Positions 1 to 12,169 of a stretch of DNA of 64,000 nt are shown piece after piece. This DNA is from Cordia subcordata (taxonomy: Eukaryota > Streptophyta > Magnoliopsida > Boraginales > Cordiaceae), in contig JAPTOF010000020.1 of the NCBI GenBank assembly GCA_028554755.1, positions 6,639,001-6,703,000 of the forward strand. Direction: 5' to 3'. A model generated the notes under the pieces. The model saw only the letters and a list, made by a program, of their open reading frames with translations, did no database searches and had not been told where the DNA came from. A program made the position numbers and the translations under genes. Numbering within the stretch: the stretch's first letter is position 1; each line of letters starts with the position of its first letter.

Positions 1-561
1 TATTAAAATTGTGAACATATAATACAAAATATTTAAATAATTAAAAATGATTAACATATAATATAAAAATTGTGAATATATAAAAAATTGTGAACATATA
101 ATAAAAAAATTATAAATGTGTAAAAATTATGAACATGAAATATAAAAATTATAAAATTATAAAAATTGTGAACTATAATATGATAATCGTGACCTTGTGA
201 TGTATATATATTTTAAATAATAATTTTTAATTTTTAACATTTAAAAAAAACGTAAAAAATGAAATTAAACTAAAAATATGAACTTTTATTCGATTTTCCT
301 TTTTATCTTCTCAGCAAAGTGCGGCTGATCTGTTCCTTTTTTCTTTTTATACGAAACGCGGGTAAGACACCGGGGGAAGGGTGTATGGTTGTGTTGTGGC
401 ATACCTTGCCCGGGTGCATGGTATAGCTGTTGAGTAAATTAACGCCGTACAAAGCACGGTTATTTTGTCTAATATTATTATAATATAAAATTTAAATTAT
501 ATAATAAATAATTATTAGAAAATTCAGTAATTTTGTAAAGAGTCAAATAAGTTGTACTTAT
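1..561. other. AT-rich intergenic DNA
   Basis: The first 250 bases are degenerate AT-rich repeats of short motifs such as tgaacatataat. A short GC-richer patch lies at about 300-460. No open reading frame with recognisable content was found on either strand, and no RNA gene was seen. Confidence 0.6.
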
Positions 562-784
562 AATTGGTTTGGATTGACTTTTTTAAAGGTGTATTTTTAA
601 TATCTTCTAAAAAAAGTATTTTTTTGAGAAACTAAAAATTCTAACTTTTGAAAAAGTCGTATTTGAGTTTTTTTTTAAGAGTTTTAGTTTTTTTTGAAAC
701 CAAATCAAATAGAGACATTGAAAAGAATGTACAATTTTTAGAGAAAAAATATTCTTTCCTAAAAAAGCCAATTCAAACAAGCCC
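562..784. mobile_element. Degenerate Tourist-like MITE
   Basis: The segment is an imperfect hairpin. It begins with ttggtttggattgac and ends with gccaattcaaacaagccc, which are near reverse complements. The interior is T-rich on one arm and A-rich on the other. The right end matches the GGGCTTGTTTGAATTGG terminus of clearer copies at 11253, 17514 and 21561. The left end is eroded, so no target duplication can be assigned. It encodes nothing. Confidence 0.5.
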
Positions 785-3700
785 ATATATTTACACATCT
801 CTTTGTAAAAATTAAAACTAAGAAAGGTGTTAATTTTGTGCCTTTGTTATTTTGACAAATTTAAGATTATATAGATTATAAAGTGGAAAAGATTTCTAGA
901 ATTAAGAGGAGCGGGGGAGGAGGGGAGAGGGAGCAAGAGAGCTAGTTTGGTGGATAGGAAGGTGGAAATATTTAAATTTTCTTTTGGATTTTACTTGGTC
1001 AAATCTAATTGGAATTTCATATGTCAAATTTATATAGGAATCGGATTGAAAATTTATTTTTTTAATTTTTTATTCTCATAACTACTTTAATATAATTTGA
1101 AATAATTTTACAATTATTTAATTTTTTCATATCCTTTTAAATTTTAATCTCAATTAGCACAATACGATTTAACGAGAAAACAAAAACACACAAGAAAAAA
1201 TGTAGTGAGAAACTCGAAGACCAAAACCCAGGTATTTAAATTATAATTGGGTTTTATAATTTTTATTATCTAGTTGAATAGTTTATTTTTGTTCTTAAAG
1301 TTCAAAATACTAAACTTACAAGTTCAAAGATTCGAATCAATTTCCACTCTTATGTGAAAGCCGAAATCTATTTCCAGATTTTGTATAAATTAACATCAAC
1401 AATTTAACAAATTTATGTATTTTTTAAATCTAGTCTCAATTACAGTAATATACTTAACAAATAAAAAAAATCAAAATTCAAAACTTGAATTTAAAAAACC
1501 TGAAACACAAATATCAAAAAATGCTCAAGTTTTATGATTTTCTAAAAATTCAAATATTTGAACTTAAAAGTCCAACTGAATTCCTATCTCTAGCCCAACT
1601 GAATAGTTTTCTCGACTTGAAATGTAAACAAATTAAAACCAAGTGAAAAAATGTGATTACTACATAAATGAAAAAGAGAGTACACATTATTTTTGATTGA
1701 GAAAGAAAGGAACAAAAAAGATAGAGTAGATATAAAATTATCTAATCGAATAGTTTCTTTGATTTTAATAATAAAAATTTTAAAAATTTGAACTCAAAAA
1801 CTCAAACTAATTCTCTTAACCCAATTTGAGCTTTATGACTTTTAATACCCTATTGAAATTTTTTATCGCAAAACTTAAAATATTAAAAATTTAGACTAAT
1901 TTCTACCCCAGATAAAAGTTGAAAGACGTGATTAATAAATAAGTAGTAAAAGAAAGAACTAATTATTTTGCTAGGAAAGGAAAAAGTTAAAAAAAGAGTA
2001 AATATAAAATTATAATTTTATCATGACAAGTATGAAAATTACAAATTTGTCATTACAAATACTATATAAATTTGCATTGATAATCAAGTCTTTTTTGAAA
2101 TTTATTATAACATTACAATTTTCTTTTTATATTAGTAGAGATTAGTAGAATCAATTTTAAATTATTCGTTTTTCAAATTTTTGTGTCCTTGTTAAGCATC
2201 TTGGTTCTTTAAATCTTTGCTTGTATCACACTAACTCATTGATCACCTAGTATTCTAGTTTGTGCTCATGTTTATTTTTGGTTTTATATTAGTAGCTTTT
2301 ATGGTTCCACTAAAATAACAGGGATTAATTTGATTATATTTATAAAATATTAATGATTAATTAAAAATTTTAAATAACAAAGAATAATTCAAAAATAATT
2401 GATAACAGTGGGGACTTTTTTAAATTAATCTTTCTCACAAAATAGTAATTAATCTCAACGAATATAAAATAAGAAGTTTAAATAAGGGAAGATTATATGA
2501 AAGGTCCACAATGTTATGATATTCTTGTTTTACATTGGTGCTGATTATTTGAAAACATTCTAATTAATTCTCAATGGTTTATAAATATATGAAATTAGTG
2601 TTTTTTTAAAAAAGTTCAAATTAGTCTTTAATATTTCACAAAGTCATTCAAATCAGTCTCCAAATGAGTAAAACAATAGGATTAATTTGATAAGTTTATG
2701 GAATATTGAAGGTTAATATGAATTTTTGAAATAGTATAGACTAATTTGATTATATTTTGCAATATTGAGGATTAATCTAGACATATTTAAGCAATGGGAA
2801 TAATTTGAAACTAAGTGACAACTTTGGGGGATTTCTTGAAATTTAAAATTATATACTCTAGTCAGTACCTTACCAAATTTACCAAAAAAAGCATTAATTT
2901 TGTTAGTCTAATTATGATTCTATTCTAAGAAAAATTTTGAATTTATTAAAAATATTTTTTTGATGCTTAAAAATTAATTATTAAAAAATAAATTTTATTA
3001 TATTTAATAATAAATAATAATATCATAAACATGTAAAAAATTTAAATATCTTATCTTATTTTAATAAGAATTTCTATTATTATTATTATTATCAAAACTA
3101 TAATAGTGTGATAGCTATGTCCTTTTATATTATTTTATATCCACTCACTAACTTAACAACTAGTTTTAATAAATGTATTTTCTTCACTAAATGACTATTA
3201 CTACTAGGTAAAAATATAACAACTACTAGTTATTGAAATAGTTAATTATATCGAACATGTCTGTATACTAGAGTGTGTACATGTTCATGACTACAAACTA
3301 TAGAATATGAGTTATTAGGATAATACATTAAAATCCATATCTTCATGTAAAGAAATTTAAGTATAAACGAAACTTACAAGGCTAATAGAAGTGCTAATTA
3401 TTTTTTTCCACTTTAAATGACATTTAGAATGATAATAATAATGATAGTGATAATAGTAATAATAACAAATTGCACTGCTGCCACTATTGTTACTATATGA
3501 CTGCTGGTATTTCTAATACTACTAGTACAACAATTTTAATGATTATTTTGATAACAACGATAACAAAAATAATAAGTAATATTAAAATAACAAAAGAATT
3601 GATCACATTTATAAAAGAAAACCAAGAAAAAAACTTCTAATTGTATTTATAAAAGAAAAAATTCTTTATATTTGTAATATAAACATTCAATTCTATTTAT

Positions 3701-4651
3701 ATCATTAAAATCATTAATGTAATTAACTTCTTAATAACAACAACAACAACAATAATAATAGTAAAGATGATGATAACTTAACTTCTTAATTATAACAATA
3801 ATAAAGACAATAATGATTATTTTAATAACAATTCTAACAAATATATATTAATAATAAAATTCATTTTCTATTGTTTTATTATTTATTTATTATCTATTAT
3901 CTTTATTAAGATGTCAATGCACCCTACCAATTTTTCTTCATTTTTTAAATCAAAACATCGAAATCTTTCTTTATTGATTTTCTTTTGGAATTAAATCTAC
4001 ACAAGAATTAAACGCTTGACACTCCCTTAAGCATCATAAAATTTTTGTTTAATTTATGTATAAATTCATTTTATATCTTATATGAAACGCCAAATTGTTT
4101 TGTATTCTTTAGATATTTTGTTTGTATTTGTTTTCTTACCAAGAATTATAATCTTTAGAAGTATCAGTGATTGTTTTATTTTTCTTTAATATTTTGTTTC
4201 TTTTCTTAATTATAATGGGATAGCATACTATTGCAACTAACTAAAAATTAAAGGTAAAGCACAAAGATTTAAAGGTCATGAACGTTTACATTAAAAGGCA
4301 TATGCCTTCAACAAAATGGTCTTTTAAATAAAAATGGCATTTGAACATTTAATTATTTAAATCATACAAAATATAAAATAAAAATTTATACGTGACACCC
4401 GCAACATCGTGTGGGTATATACACAAGTTTTAATTACGAGGGGAATAATAATGACAGCGATACTAGTTTTGATACTTAATATTATAATCATAACGATAAT
4501 TATAGTTATACTAGTAATAATCATAAATTATAGCTAACACTACTAACACTTCTACTGTTATTAATATTAATACTCGTAACACTATTACTATCATTACTGG
4601 TACTACAACTAATACCACAATTAGTCCCGCTACCACTATCAATACCACTCT
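785..4651. other. AT-rich intergenic DNA with simple repeats
   Basis: About 3.9 kb of very AT-rich DNA. Short AAT/ATT, AAC and mixed trinucleotide runs occur at about 3080-3095, 3430-3480, 3730-3770 and 4450-4640. No coding exon or element boundary was recognised on either strand. Confidence 0.55.
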
Positions 4652-4660
4652 TACAATTAC

Positions 4661-4940
4661 GAGAGAATGAGTTAAATACGCCATTTTTTAAAAAAGACAA
4701 CTAAAATGTCATATTTTTTAAATTAATGAGTAAAATACCATAAAATGTAATCTTTGAGTTTTGAAAATGAAAACTCGAAGATTGGAACTTTTTTCTTTCT
4801 GAAAGGAAAAGTTAGAAGAGATCTTCGAGTTGTCGAGTTTTCAAAACTCGAAGATGCATTTTGTGACATTTTATTTATTAGTTAAAAAAGCATAACATTT
4901 TTTTTTGGTAAAAAAAATGAGGTATTTAACTCATTCTCTC
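4661..4940. mobile_element. MULE-type MITE with 9-bp target duplication
   Basis: The left end GAGAGAATGAGTTAAATAC is matched by its near-perfect inverted complement at the right end, followed inward by A/T runs on both sides. Flanking 9-mers are TACAATTAC (4652-4660) and TGCAATTAC (4941-4949), differing at one position. A 9-bp duplication is the hallmark of Mutator-like elements. Two inner hairpins built from ACTCGAAGAT-type motifs lie at about 4760-4860. There is no coding capacity, so this is a non-autonomous MITE of 280 bp. Confidence 0.75.
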
Positions 4941-5583
4941 TGCAATTACTACTACTATTAGGATGATTATTACCACTACCACTACCAGTAATAATAATGA
5001 TGATGATGGTTTAAAAATCCTAATCTTTATTTGAACAACATTTAGATTGGTCGAATTTGTTCCATGGGGATGTTCGAGTTGTAAAGAGCTAAAGATGGAC
5101 ATGACTCATAATTCGAGTTCGAATTCAGTCTCTTGCCTTGAATTGAATACTCTCCTAACTGGTGCATAGTATAGGAGAGGTACTGTACACTCAAAATTTT
5201 GTCAGTTGATGATTGAATTCCGCTAACTAAATTTTGTCTTGTCCCAAAAAACTAGTCAAGTTTAGTAATAAGAAAACTCATTTACTTGATCTCTAACATA
5301 ATCACGCTTACTTATTTTTTACTAAGTGGGCAAGTGTCGTTCATTCACTTCAAAACCAAAATACACCCCACAAACAAAAGCCACCGGCACTGAGCCAAAG
5401 CTAAAAAAGTCTATCTTATTACTTTGACCTTAATCTTGTTACTAACCTAATTCGCTAATCTCCACCTTAATTATAATTATTTTAATCAATTATAATAATG
5501 CTTCCTAATTACTGATCACAAGAATTAATTCCACTATAATTTAAATTGCTAACTTAATTAATTGAGCTATCACCCTTACACGT

Positions 5584-5966
5584 GGGCTCAATTTGTTTTG
5601 CGAAAATATTTTCTGGTATTTGGTTGCTAAAAATGAAAAAGTCAATGAAAATCATTTTCAGGGCCAATGAAAAATATGAAAATATTTTTCACAGACTTGT
5701 CAAATCCCCCCTCCTCACCCCCCCGGGGCGGTAAAACACATATATCACACACCCCCTTGTGTGTCGTGAGCCGGGAGTTGGGGTTGGGGCTTGCCCCCTG
5801 CTAGCGCACATAAATCTATTTTTTGGTATCATTAAAAATATTTTTCATATTTATTGTGACAACCAAGTAATAAGAAATGTTTTCAAGAAAACATTTTTTA
5901 GGAAAAAATCTTTCATGAAAAAAAAATTTTCAAAACAAGCTATTTTCCGCGAGAACAAATAGGCCC
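5584..5966. mobile_element. Possible MITE hairpin with a GC-rich patch
   Basis: GGGCTCAATTTGTTTTGCG at the left is roughly complementary to the right end cgcgagaacaaataggccc. Inner arms contain inverted gaaaatattttt-type motifs. The centre, about 5705-5805, is unusually C/G-rich for its surroundings (runs of c, then gggttggggcttg). No clear target duplication was found. It may be a MITE that has picked up unrelated sequence. Confidence 0.4.
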
Positions 5967-7280
5967 TTAATTTAATCGATCTCAGCTATTTCTAAGTTGC
6001 TTCTTAATATAATTCCTAACCACATTAACCCAGCTATTACATTTTGGAAAAGAACAGACTCTTTTTTCCCCTTCCGACTTGATGGAATATGATACTTGCT
6101 TCAATAAAAAGGGAAGGTGTATACACCAATGGAGTGATTCACATTTCCTTTATGGTATCTGTTGTAGCAGCATTTGATTTGAGAGAGGAGAATTTTCATT
6201 GATTACACTCCCTCAGGTGATAGTCCACCATATATCATCCTGAAAATTGGAGCCTGCCCCCAGAAAGTTTCCTCATTTTATAAACTATAATGGGATACTG
6301 GCAGTGATCTCTATATCTGGTAAACTTCAGTGGAGATGTTGATATTGGAAGATTCTGTTAATCAACAATGGGTTGGTGTAAAGAGGAGTACTGCTTTGCC
6401 AGATTTTGGGGTTATGAGCGAACTGCCCTCTTCCTTTTGAAGATATCTTCACGAGCGAGCTCATGTTTAACGCGACTCTGAAGTCAACTCGATGCATTGA
6501 GGTTCGTTTTTATGATTTGAAGAGGAAAAGACTTAGATCGATTGAGGTTACTCTCTCTCTCTCTCTCTCTCTCTGTCTCTTGAATATGATCCTATGAATA
6601 TTGGATTCTGTGGAGGTTATGTCGAGAGCAAATTGCACGTTAGAACGAACACCTGATATGGCGTTTTTTTCTGGCCAATATTTTTCTGAGAAGATCATCA
6701 TATTGAGTCCATCAGAGATGGTACAGAATAATCTTTTTGTGTACAGTTTTGTTTTTTCTTTTTGGTTCTTTGATTGGCTTGTGTATATACTTTGATTTTT
6801 GGTAAATGTAATCGATTTATTTGTCGATTAGAAAAAGAAAAAAGAAAAAAAAAAAGTTGAGACCAAGAGACGATACATGAATTTTGTGATGAATACCAGG
6901 AACTTCCAAGGTTGATAGTCGTGTGGTGAAAGTCATTGTTATCGTCTTTGATCACGTGTACATTTCTGTTCACGACAAATCAAAATCAAACTAAGTACAA
7001 GGAGTCAACCATGTAAAATTTTGATTACAATACTCATTTCTATGGAGGACCAAGTACTCCACTAACACCATAAAGGCCAGGCCTTGTCTCTACATCTTAT
7101 CCTTATTTCTTCACATCTTTTAGTGGTGACCTCCGTAGTTACGCTAGGAATCATTGCCACTAACCAGAGAAAGAAGCATGCATATGGCTGCCGGCCACAC
7201 TAGAATCAGTCTCCCAGACAGGAAACACGAAAACACGAGGGACTAACCAATCGGCAGAATCTAGGAAAGGATATCAAAGA
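5967..7280. other. Intergenic DNA, no gene seen
   Basis: Mixed-composition sequence with a CT microsatellite at 6549-6580. Short open frames exist on both strands between 6500 and 6975 but overlap each other and match no family I recognise. The stretch might hold a noncoding exon or an old element; nothing decisive is visible. Confidence 0.4.
6549..6580. repeat. CT microsatellite
   Basis: An almost pure CT dinucleotide run of about 32 bases, interrupted by one G. Confidence 0.9.
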
Positions 7281-7413
7281 ACGGGCTACGCACGAATAAA
7301 GATAGAGTTAAGAAGAAGAAAGAGAAGCCTAATTTCCCTTTTTTTTAACGGGCTACGCACGAATAAAGATAGAGTTAAGAAGCAGAAAGAGAAGCCTAAT
7401 TTCCTTTCTTTTT
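7281..7413. repeat. Tandem duplication of about 67 bp
   Basis: Two adjacent near-identical copies start at about 7287 and 7348. Both contain aacgggctacgcacgaataa and end in agaagcctaatttcc plus a T run. They differ at only a few positions, so the duplication looks recent. Confidence 0.85.
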
Positions 7414-7484
7414 TTTTTTCCACTAGTGTATGGACCCAAGTTCTTCAGAGGACTCATCTAACTTTTAACTGAAGGCGAAGGCCA

Positions 7485-7800
7485 GATGTATCCTAATATA
7501 TTTGAACCGGATTTCTATCGTATATTATCCTCAATGACCTCTCTAATCATCTCATTCCTAAGCATGTTCCACTTAAATTTCGCCACATTCATTTGAAACC
7601 ATCTCATCTCTCCCCACTGATGTCTTGTGTTCATGTTTCACCACCCAATACTCCAAACCAAGTAACAAAGACTGATCTAATTGCAACTTTATAATTTTTC
7701 CCTTCTAAACTTGAATGGTACTTTCCGATCACAGAAGATCCCCAACATAATTCTCTACTTCGTCTATCCTGCTTTGATCATGAGATCATTCGTCAGCATA
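7485..7800 (-). pseudogene. Fragment of RTE-type LINE reverse transcriptase
   Basis: Read on the minus strand, broken frames give pieces such as GLEYWVVKHEHKTSVGRDEM and a preceding stretch similar to the end of plant RTE-type non-LTR reverse transcriptases, where a GxECWAVKxQHxxKMSVAEMRM-like segment is typical. That family consensus is from general knowledge. Several stops and frameshifts interrupt it. Both ends are undefined; only the C-terminal region of the polymerase remains. Confidence 0.55.
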
Positions 7801-8195
7801 TATCTGCCCAAAGAATAGGAAAACGTTTTTTACGCATAAAGAATGTTTCATTTTTTGGTAGACTTGGTGATTTACTACACTACAGAATGTTTATAAATTG
7901 GTGACTATACCAGCTAGGATAAGAATATTCAGATATTATGTTTCCTTGTTTAATTTAGCTATCGTAACAGAAAATTTTCTTAACAAGCACCTTAAATTTA
8001 AGACCAATATAAATAAGGCCACTATATTTTGGTCAAGTAACCTTATCTGCATTACAGCACAAACATGAGCTGAATCAATATGAATCCAACTAAAGGCTGC
8101 AACAATGAACATAAAATGATCTCTGATTTTTAGCTAATGATTTGTATCTGGTATTGACATGAGTCTTAAGAACAAGATTACATACTCATGTACAG

Positions 8196-11100
8196 TTATA
8201 TTGCAGTTTCCACCCACCTTGGCAGTTTTATTGACACCTTCATCCCAAATTTTGTAAAGAATACCGCGTACAACAGATGGAGCAAAAACACGAAGAAAAC
8301 GCAATTGACTAAAAGCTGTCATAAAGGGGTTAAATTAGAAGGATATAATAAGGGATATCTCCAATCACAAGAAAGAAAACAGAAAGGAAAACAAGGACCC
8401 GTGCAGAATATAGAACGTACCACAGACCCAAAAATGGCATATATACCAAGCATTGGTGGATCAGATTGGACGCCCATTTCTGTGAGGAGATATGTAACGC
8501 CAGCGTGAACATTAATGATGATCTACAAGCAAAGGATGAATTTAATCAGCGAAATGCTGGTATTGGTGCAAAAGGATCGAAAGGGGGGAAATAGAAGTAA
8601 GAAGTTCAAAATAGAAGGGTTCATATATATTACCAAAGCAAGAATGTTTTCTCCTATTAATAACGAGGATAGTGAAACAGACCCCAAGGCACCCATAGCT
8701 CGAACCTGCAAACCAGATAATTGGAACATGTTGGAAAAAAACCCTTGACCAGTACAAACAACTGCTCCAAACAGAGGAAAGGAGTTGGAGATAGCAAACA
8801 CTACAAATGTGCACAAGAATATGGAAACACTCCAGCTTGCCCTCAACCTAAAAAGACGTGAACAGAAACAATGTGAATATGAGTCAATCATACCATGACT
8901 TCAGAAAAATTGGAAAGGAAGACAACATATAGAGAGTAGCCTAATTGCTCATCCATGCTACAATGACCATCATAATCATGTGAAAGCAATGGCTACTAAT
9001 TATTTTTAGTTTTTGGATAAAGTTTTGGGATGGATGGTGATAAATTTAGTGTATTACTAAAGAGGTTTCAAAGATTGCTTCAATATCAACTCAATCTTGA
9101 AAAATCACATGTGAACTTAATTATTAGAACTAAAGGGAGGATGAAAACTTAATCATTAGAATTATAGGAAGGATGGAAGAAGAAGAAGAAGAAGAAGATT
9201 ATAAATCCATGACCTTTACAAATAATTGAAGAAGGCTAATGCATAACTCTGAATCATATGAAACAATTTTGAACGTTAAACAAAATGCAATGCTAAAAGA
9301 TCAGCATACCTCCACATGGAGCCCATGGCAAAACCAAGTAAGCCGTGGGATAGCTGCAAAGAGGAGAAAAGCAGACATTTTGAGCATTTTATTGGCCACA
9401 GAAAAATATTCCAACATATGTAAGCAACGAAGAATCAGGAAAAGGCCTCTCAGATGAGTGTTAAGATTATTCAAAGAGAACACCAGCATTTCAAAGAAAA
9501 TATCAGCCTCTCTGAGTTCTGAGGTAACCTTTTTATTTGGCTAACCAACTTATCTGCTTATCCTTTAGAAAATGTGAAACGGGTAATGCAGTTAGCAGAA
9601 AGAAGAAAATTGACTTGGCAGACCATTGCAGGAGATACAAGAGACCAATAGTCAAATATGAGAGTCAAAGTTACAAATTGGTGGGGCAGGAAAATACAAG
9701 AACACTGGTGACCGGTGGCAGACTATTGACAGTAGGAAGATGAAAAAAAGAAACAGAAGAAAATTAATGACAGAGAGGATACATAAAGCACGCTCACCAC
9801 GTAAGTTAACGCTTTTACTGGACCAGAGAGGACAAGCAAAAGCACAGCAGTGGCCACCTGTAGAAGAAGAAAAATAATATTCAACTTTTACGTGCAATAA
9901 GTCAAAATAAGAACTCCTGTAAAAACAAGGCCTGGAAAGGAAGAAGACAAACCATAGTTTTTCTGCCAGCTGCAATCCCCCATCTAACCGAGGATAGTAC
10001 TATTGGCAATGCAAAGAAACAGCCAAAGTAATTCTGCACAAAATGAAATGCTGAAAAAGCATTGAACAAATGATAAATATTAAGCAGATAAAATGTCTCC
10101 AAGAACATGTATATTTGTAGAAACCATATTGCAGTTTTGACTGACAACACATCACTATTAATGAAGAGTTGAAGAAGCTGAAATTGAAAACACAAAATGA
10201 AGAAGAAAAATGAAAACATGAAGTGAAAAGAGAAAAACAGTAAGCAAATTGACAATGTGAATGTCAAAAGAATCGTGAATTATAAAGAGAGTCAAGTCAC
10301 AAGTTTATTTTGTGGAAAACATGCAGCCAACAACTATAGATTGGCAACTCACCAACCTAATAGGATTTTCTTTTTAAAGAACTTCAAATATGAAAAATAG
10401 AAAGTCATGGCTGCAGCACAGAGAGACTTAATTTGCTCATCTCTGAGAGCTGACCTCAACCCCGTCTACTTTACAGCACGATTAACAAAGTTTATGATCA
10501 AAGCCTGTACAGTTCATCTCTAAGAAAAAGCCAGTTTCTGGGGTCCAACTGAATATCCATAATCTAGGTCCCAAATGAGAACACAGTCTGATTCCCTCTC
10601 TCAATCTCCTTCTGCAATGTCTTTATATGTCTTTTAACATGACCTCAGATGCCAGCTTAACAGCATAGCCAACAGCATTCTCTGTTTTTTGGCAATCATT
10701 GCAGTTCAAATATCAAGTAGCATCCCTGCTACAATCTATGGTTGTGTCGTCAAGGAGGAATGCTATACATTATGCAGTTATGAACTCATGATCAGCAGGC
10801 AGCTGCAGCAGCAGCAGTAAAAGATACTGCTATAGTAAAACCCTTTATTCAGACTACCCATCTGGAGAATTTAGTTTTGATTTTATGCAATCATCACTGG
10901 AAAATTTATGTTCTAACTGGACTTTGAGTAGGTCACAAATCTAGCTCTCGGAGCCTCAAGTGAAGCTATTATCTTAAATCTTGTTTTTGAAGGTTGTCTC
11001 TCTTTGTAATTCTAAATGTGTCAATCACAACGTTATCTGGATTGGCTGCTTTGGACATGAGCTGCCAGGTGCAAGTAAATGGATTTCCGCATTGCCTGTG

Positions 11101-12111
11101 TCAACTGTATCAGCCAAAAGCCGCATTCTTCTTTACTTTTTTGGGTAAAAAAAACCCGCATTCATAGGAGGCATAAAAGTATGCATCTCAGGCCTCAGAT
11201 GCGCTAGCTCAATATCATTAGCCTGAGTTATTACTTCAAATTATAACACTAAGGGCGTGTTTGCATTGGCTTTTTTAAGGAAAAGTATTTCTTTTCTTGA
11301 AAAAGTTATATTAAATTTGCAACAACTATTTGATTTGACTATCAAGTACAGCTTTTTTTAAAAGTCAAAATTTTTAGATTCTTAAAAAAAACTTTTTTCA
11401 AAAGCCGTTAAAAAAAGCCAATCAAAACGGGCTCTAACTCGCATACCACTCCTATATTATTGTGTCACACCAATGAGACATCTCAGCTTGAACTAGAGCT
11501 GTCAAACATTTCTACGCCAAGCTTTCACTACCCACTTTACTTAAGCACCCCGCATTCAGACTAGGAAACAAACATACATATTTAGATTCTTATATTAATG
11601 AAATTACAAAATATCCCACCAAAAAATCCATATAATAAAATGATAAACTTATCCAAGATTCTACTAATAAACCAAAAAAAAAAAATGACACAACAAAAAT
11701 AAGTAAATAAATGAATAAACCTTCTACCTCAAGAGTAAGAGAGTTGCTCAAAATATAAACTAAGCCAGAAACAGCAGAGAACATAGCACACTCAACAAGC
11801 CTCAAAGTCTTCTGAAAAACCTCTCCATCTTTTGCTAAGTATTCAAACTCCTCAAAAGCTTGAATCTTTTTTTCCTCCTCCTCTTGTTCTTGCTTGTTGC
11901 CCCAAATGGGTGCTTCAGAGCTTGTAAAGTCGACATTTTTGTGGCTGAATTTTATCAAAGGGTAAAGGGTTGGAGAAGAAAGTCTTGGTTTTTGGGCTGG
12001 GAAAGACAATGGCTTGGATGAAAAGAGAGGGAAACTTTTTGGGGTTGTTTTGCAATTCTGGAAAAGTTTGGGGTGGTGGTAGAGGTGATGAGGAAGCTTA
12101 TGGAGGTTCAT
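8196..12111 (-). CDS. DUF2232-like plastid membrane protein, 8 exons
   Basis: Eight exons join in frame: 12111-11728, 10033-9953, 9857-9798, 9353-9310, 8847-8805, 8705-8634, 8522-8421, 8315-8196, giving 301 residues and a TAA stop. All introns are GT-AG. Residues 1 to about 70 are rich in Ser, Lys and Pro, as in a chloroplast transit peptide; residues about 78-84 are acidic (EQEEEEKK). The rest is hydrophobic, with about five or six membrane spans. Recognisable stretches are LRLVECAMFSAVSGLVYILS, NYFGCFFALPIVLSSVRWG, LLLVLSGPVKALTY and FVFLLHLLYAVFFTKFGMK. These fit the YybS/DUF2232-like plant proteins I know; no biochemical role is established. The start is the first ATG after a CT-rich leader. 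Intron 1 (1.7 kb) carries a MITE. The exon chain is strong; the family name is less certain. Confidence 0.82.
9174..9198. repeat. GAA microsatellite
   Basis: A run of about eight GAA units in intron 4 of the DUF2232-like gene. Confidence 0.85.
11253..11434. mobile_element. Tourist-like MITE in intron 1 of the DUF2232-like gene
   Basis: The element starts GGGCGTGTTTGCATTGG and ends ccaatcaaaacgggctc, an imperfect inverted repeat. It is flanked on both sides by TAA (11250-11252 and 11435-11437), the 3-bp target duplication of PIF/Harbinger elements. Length is 182 bp; no coding capacity. Confidence 0.75.
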
Positions 12112-12169
12112 GGAGGAGGAAGTCTCCCTGTTTTCCCTCCTCCTTTGGTTGTGTGGTGTTTAGAGAGAG

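Noticed and set aside
8523..8891. A 122-codon minus-strand frame
   Set aside because: It covers exons 5 and 6 of the DUF2232-like gene but reads through the intron between them and the intron after exon 6. The spliced exons fit the protein family; the readthrough does not.
9902..10267. A 121-codon minus-strand frame
   Set aside because: Only the part at 10033-9953 is real exon. The Phe-rich remainder is intron sequence.
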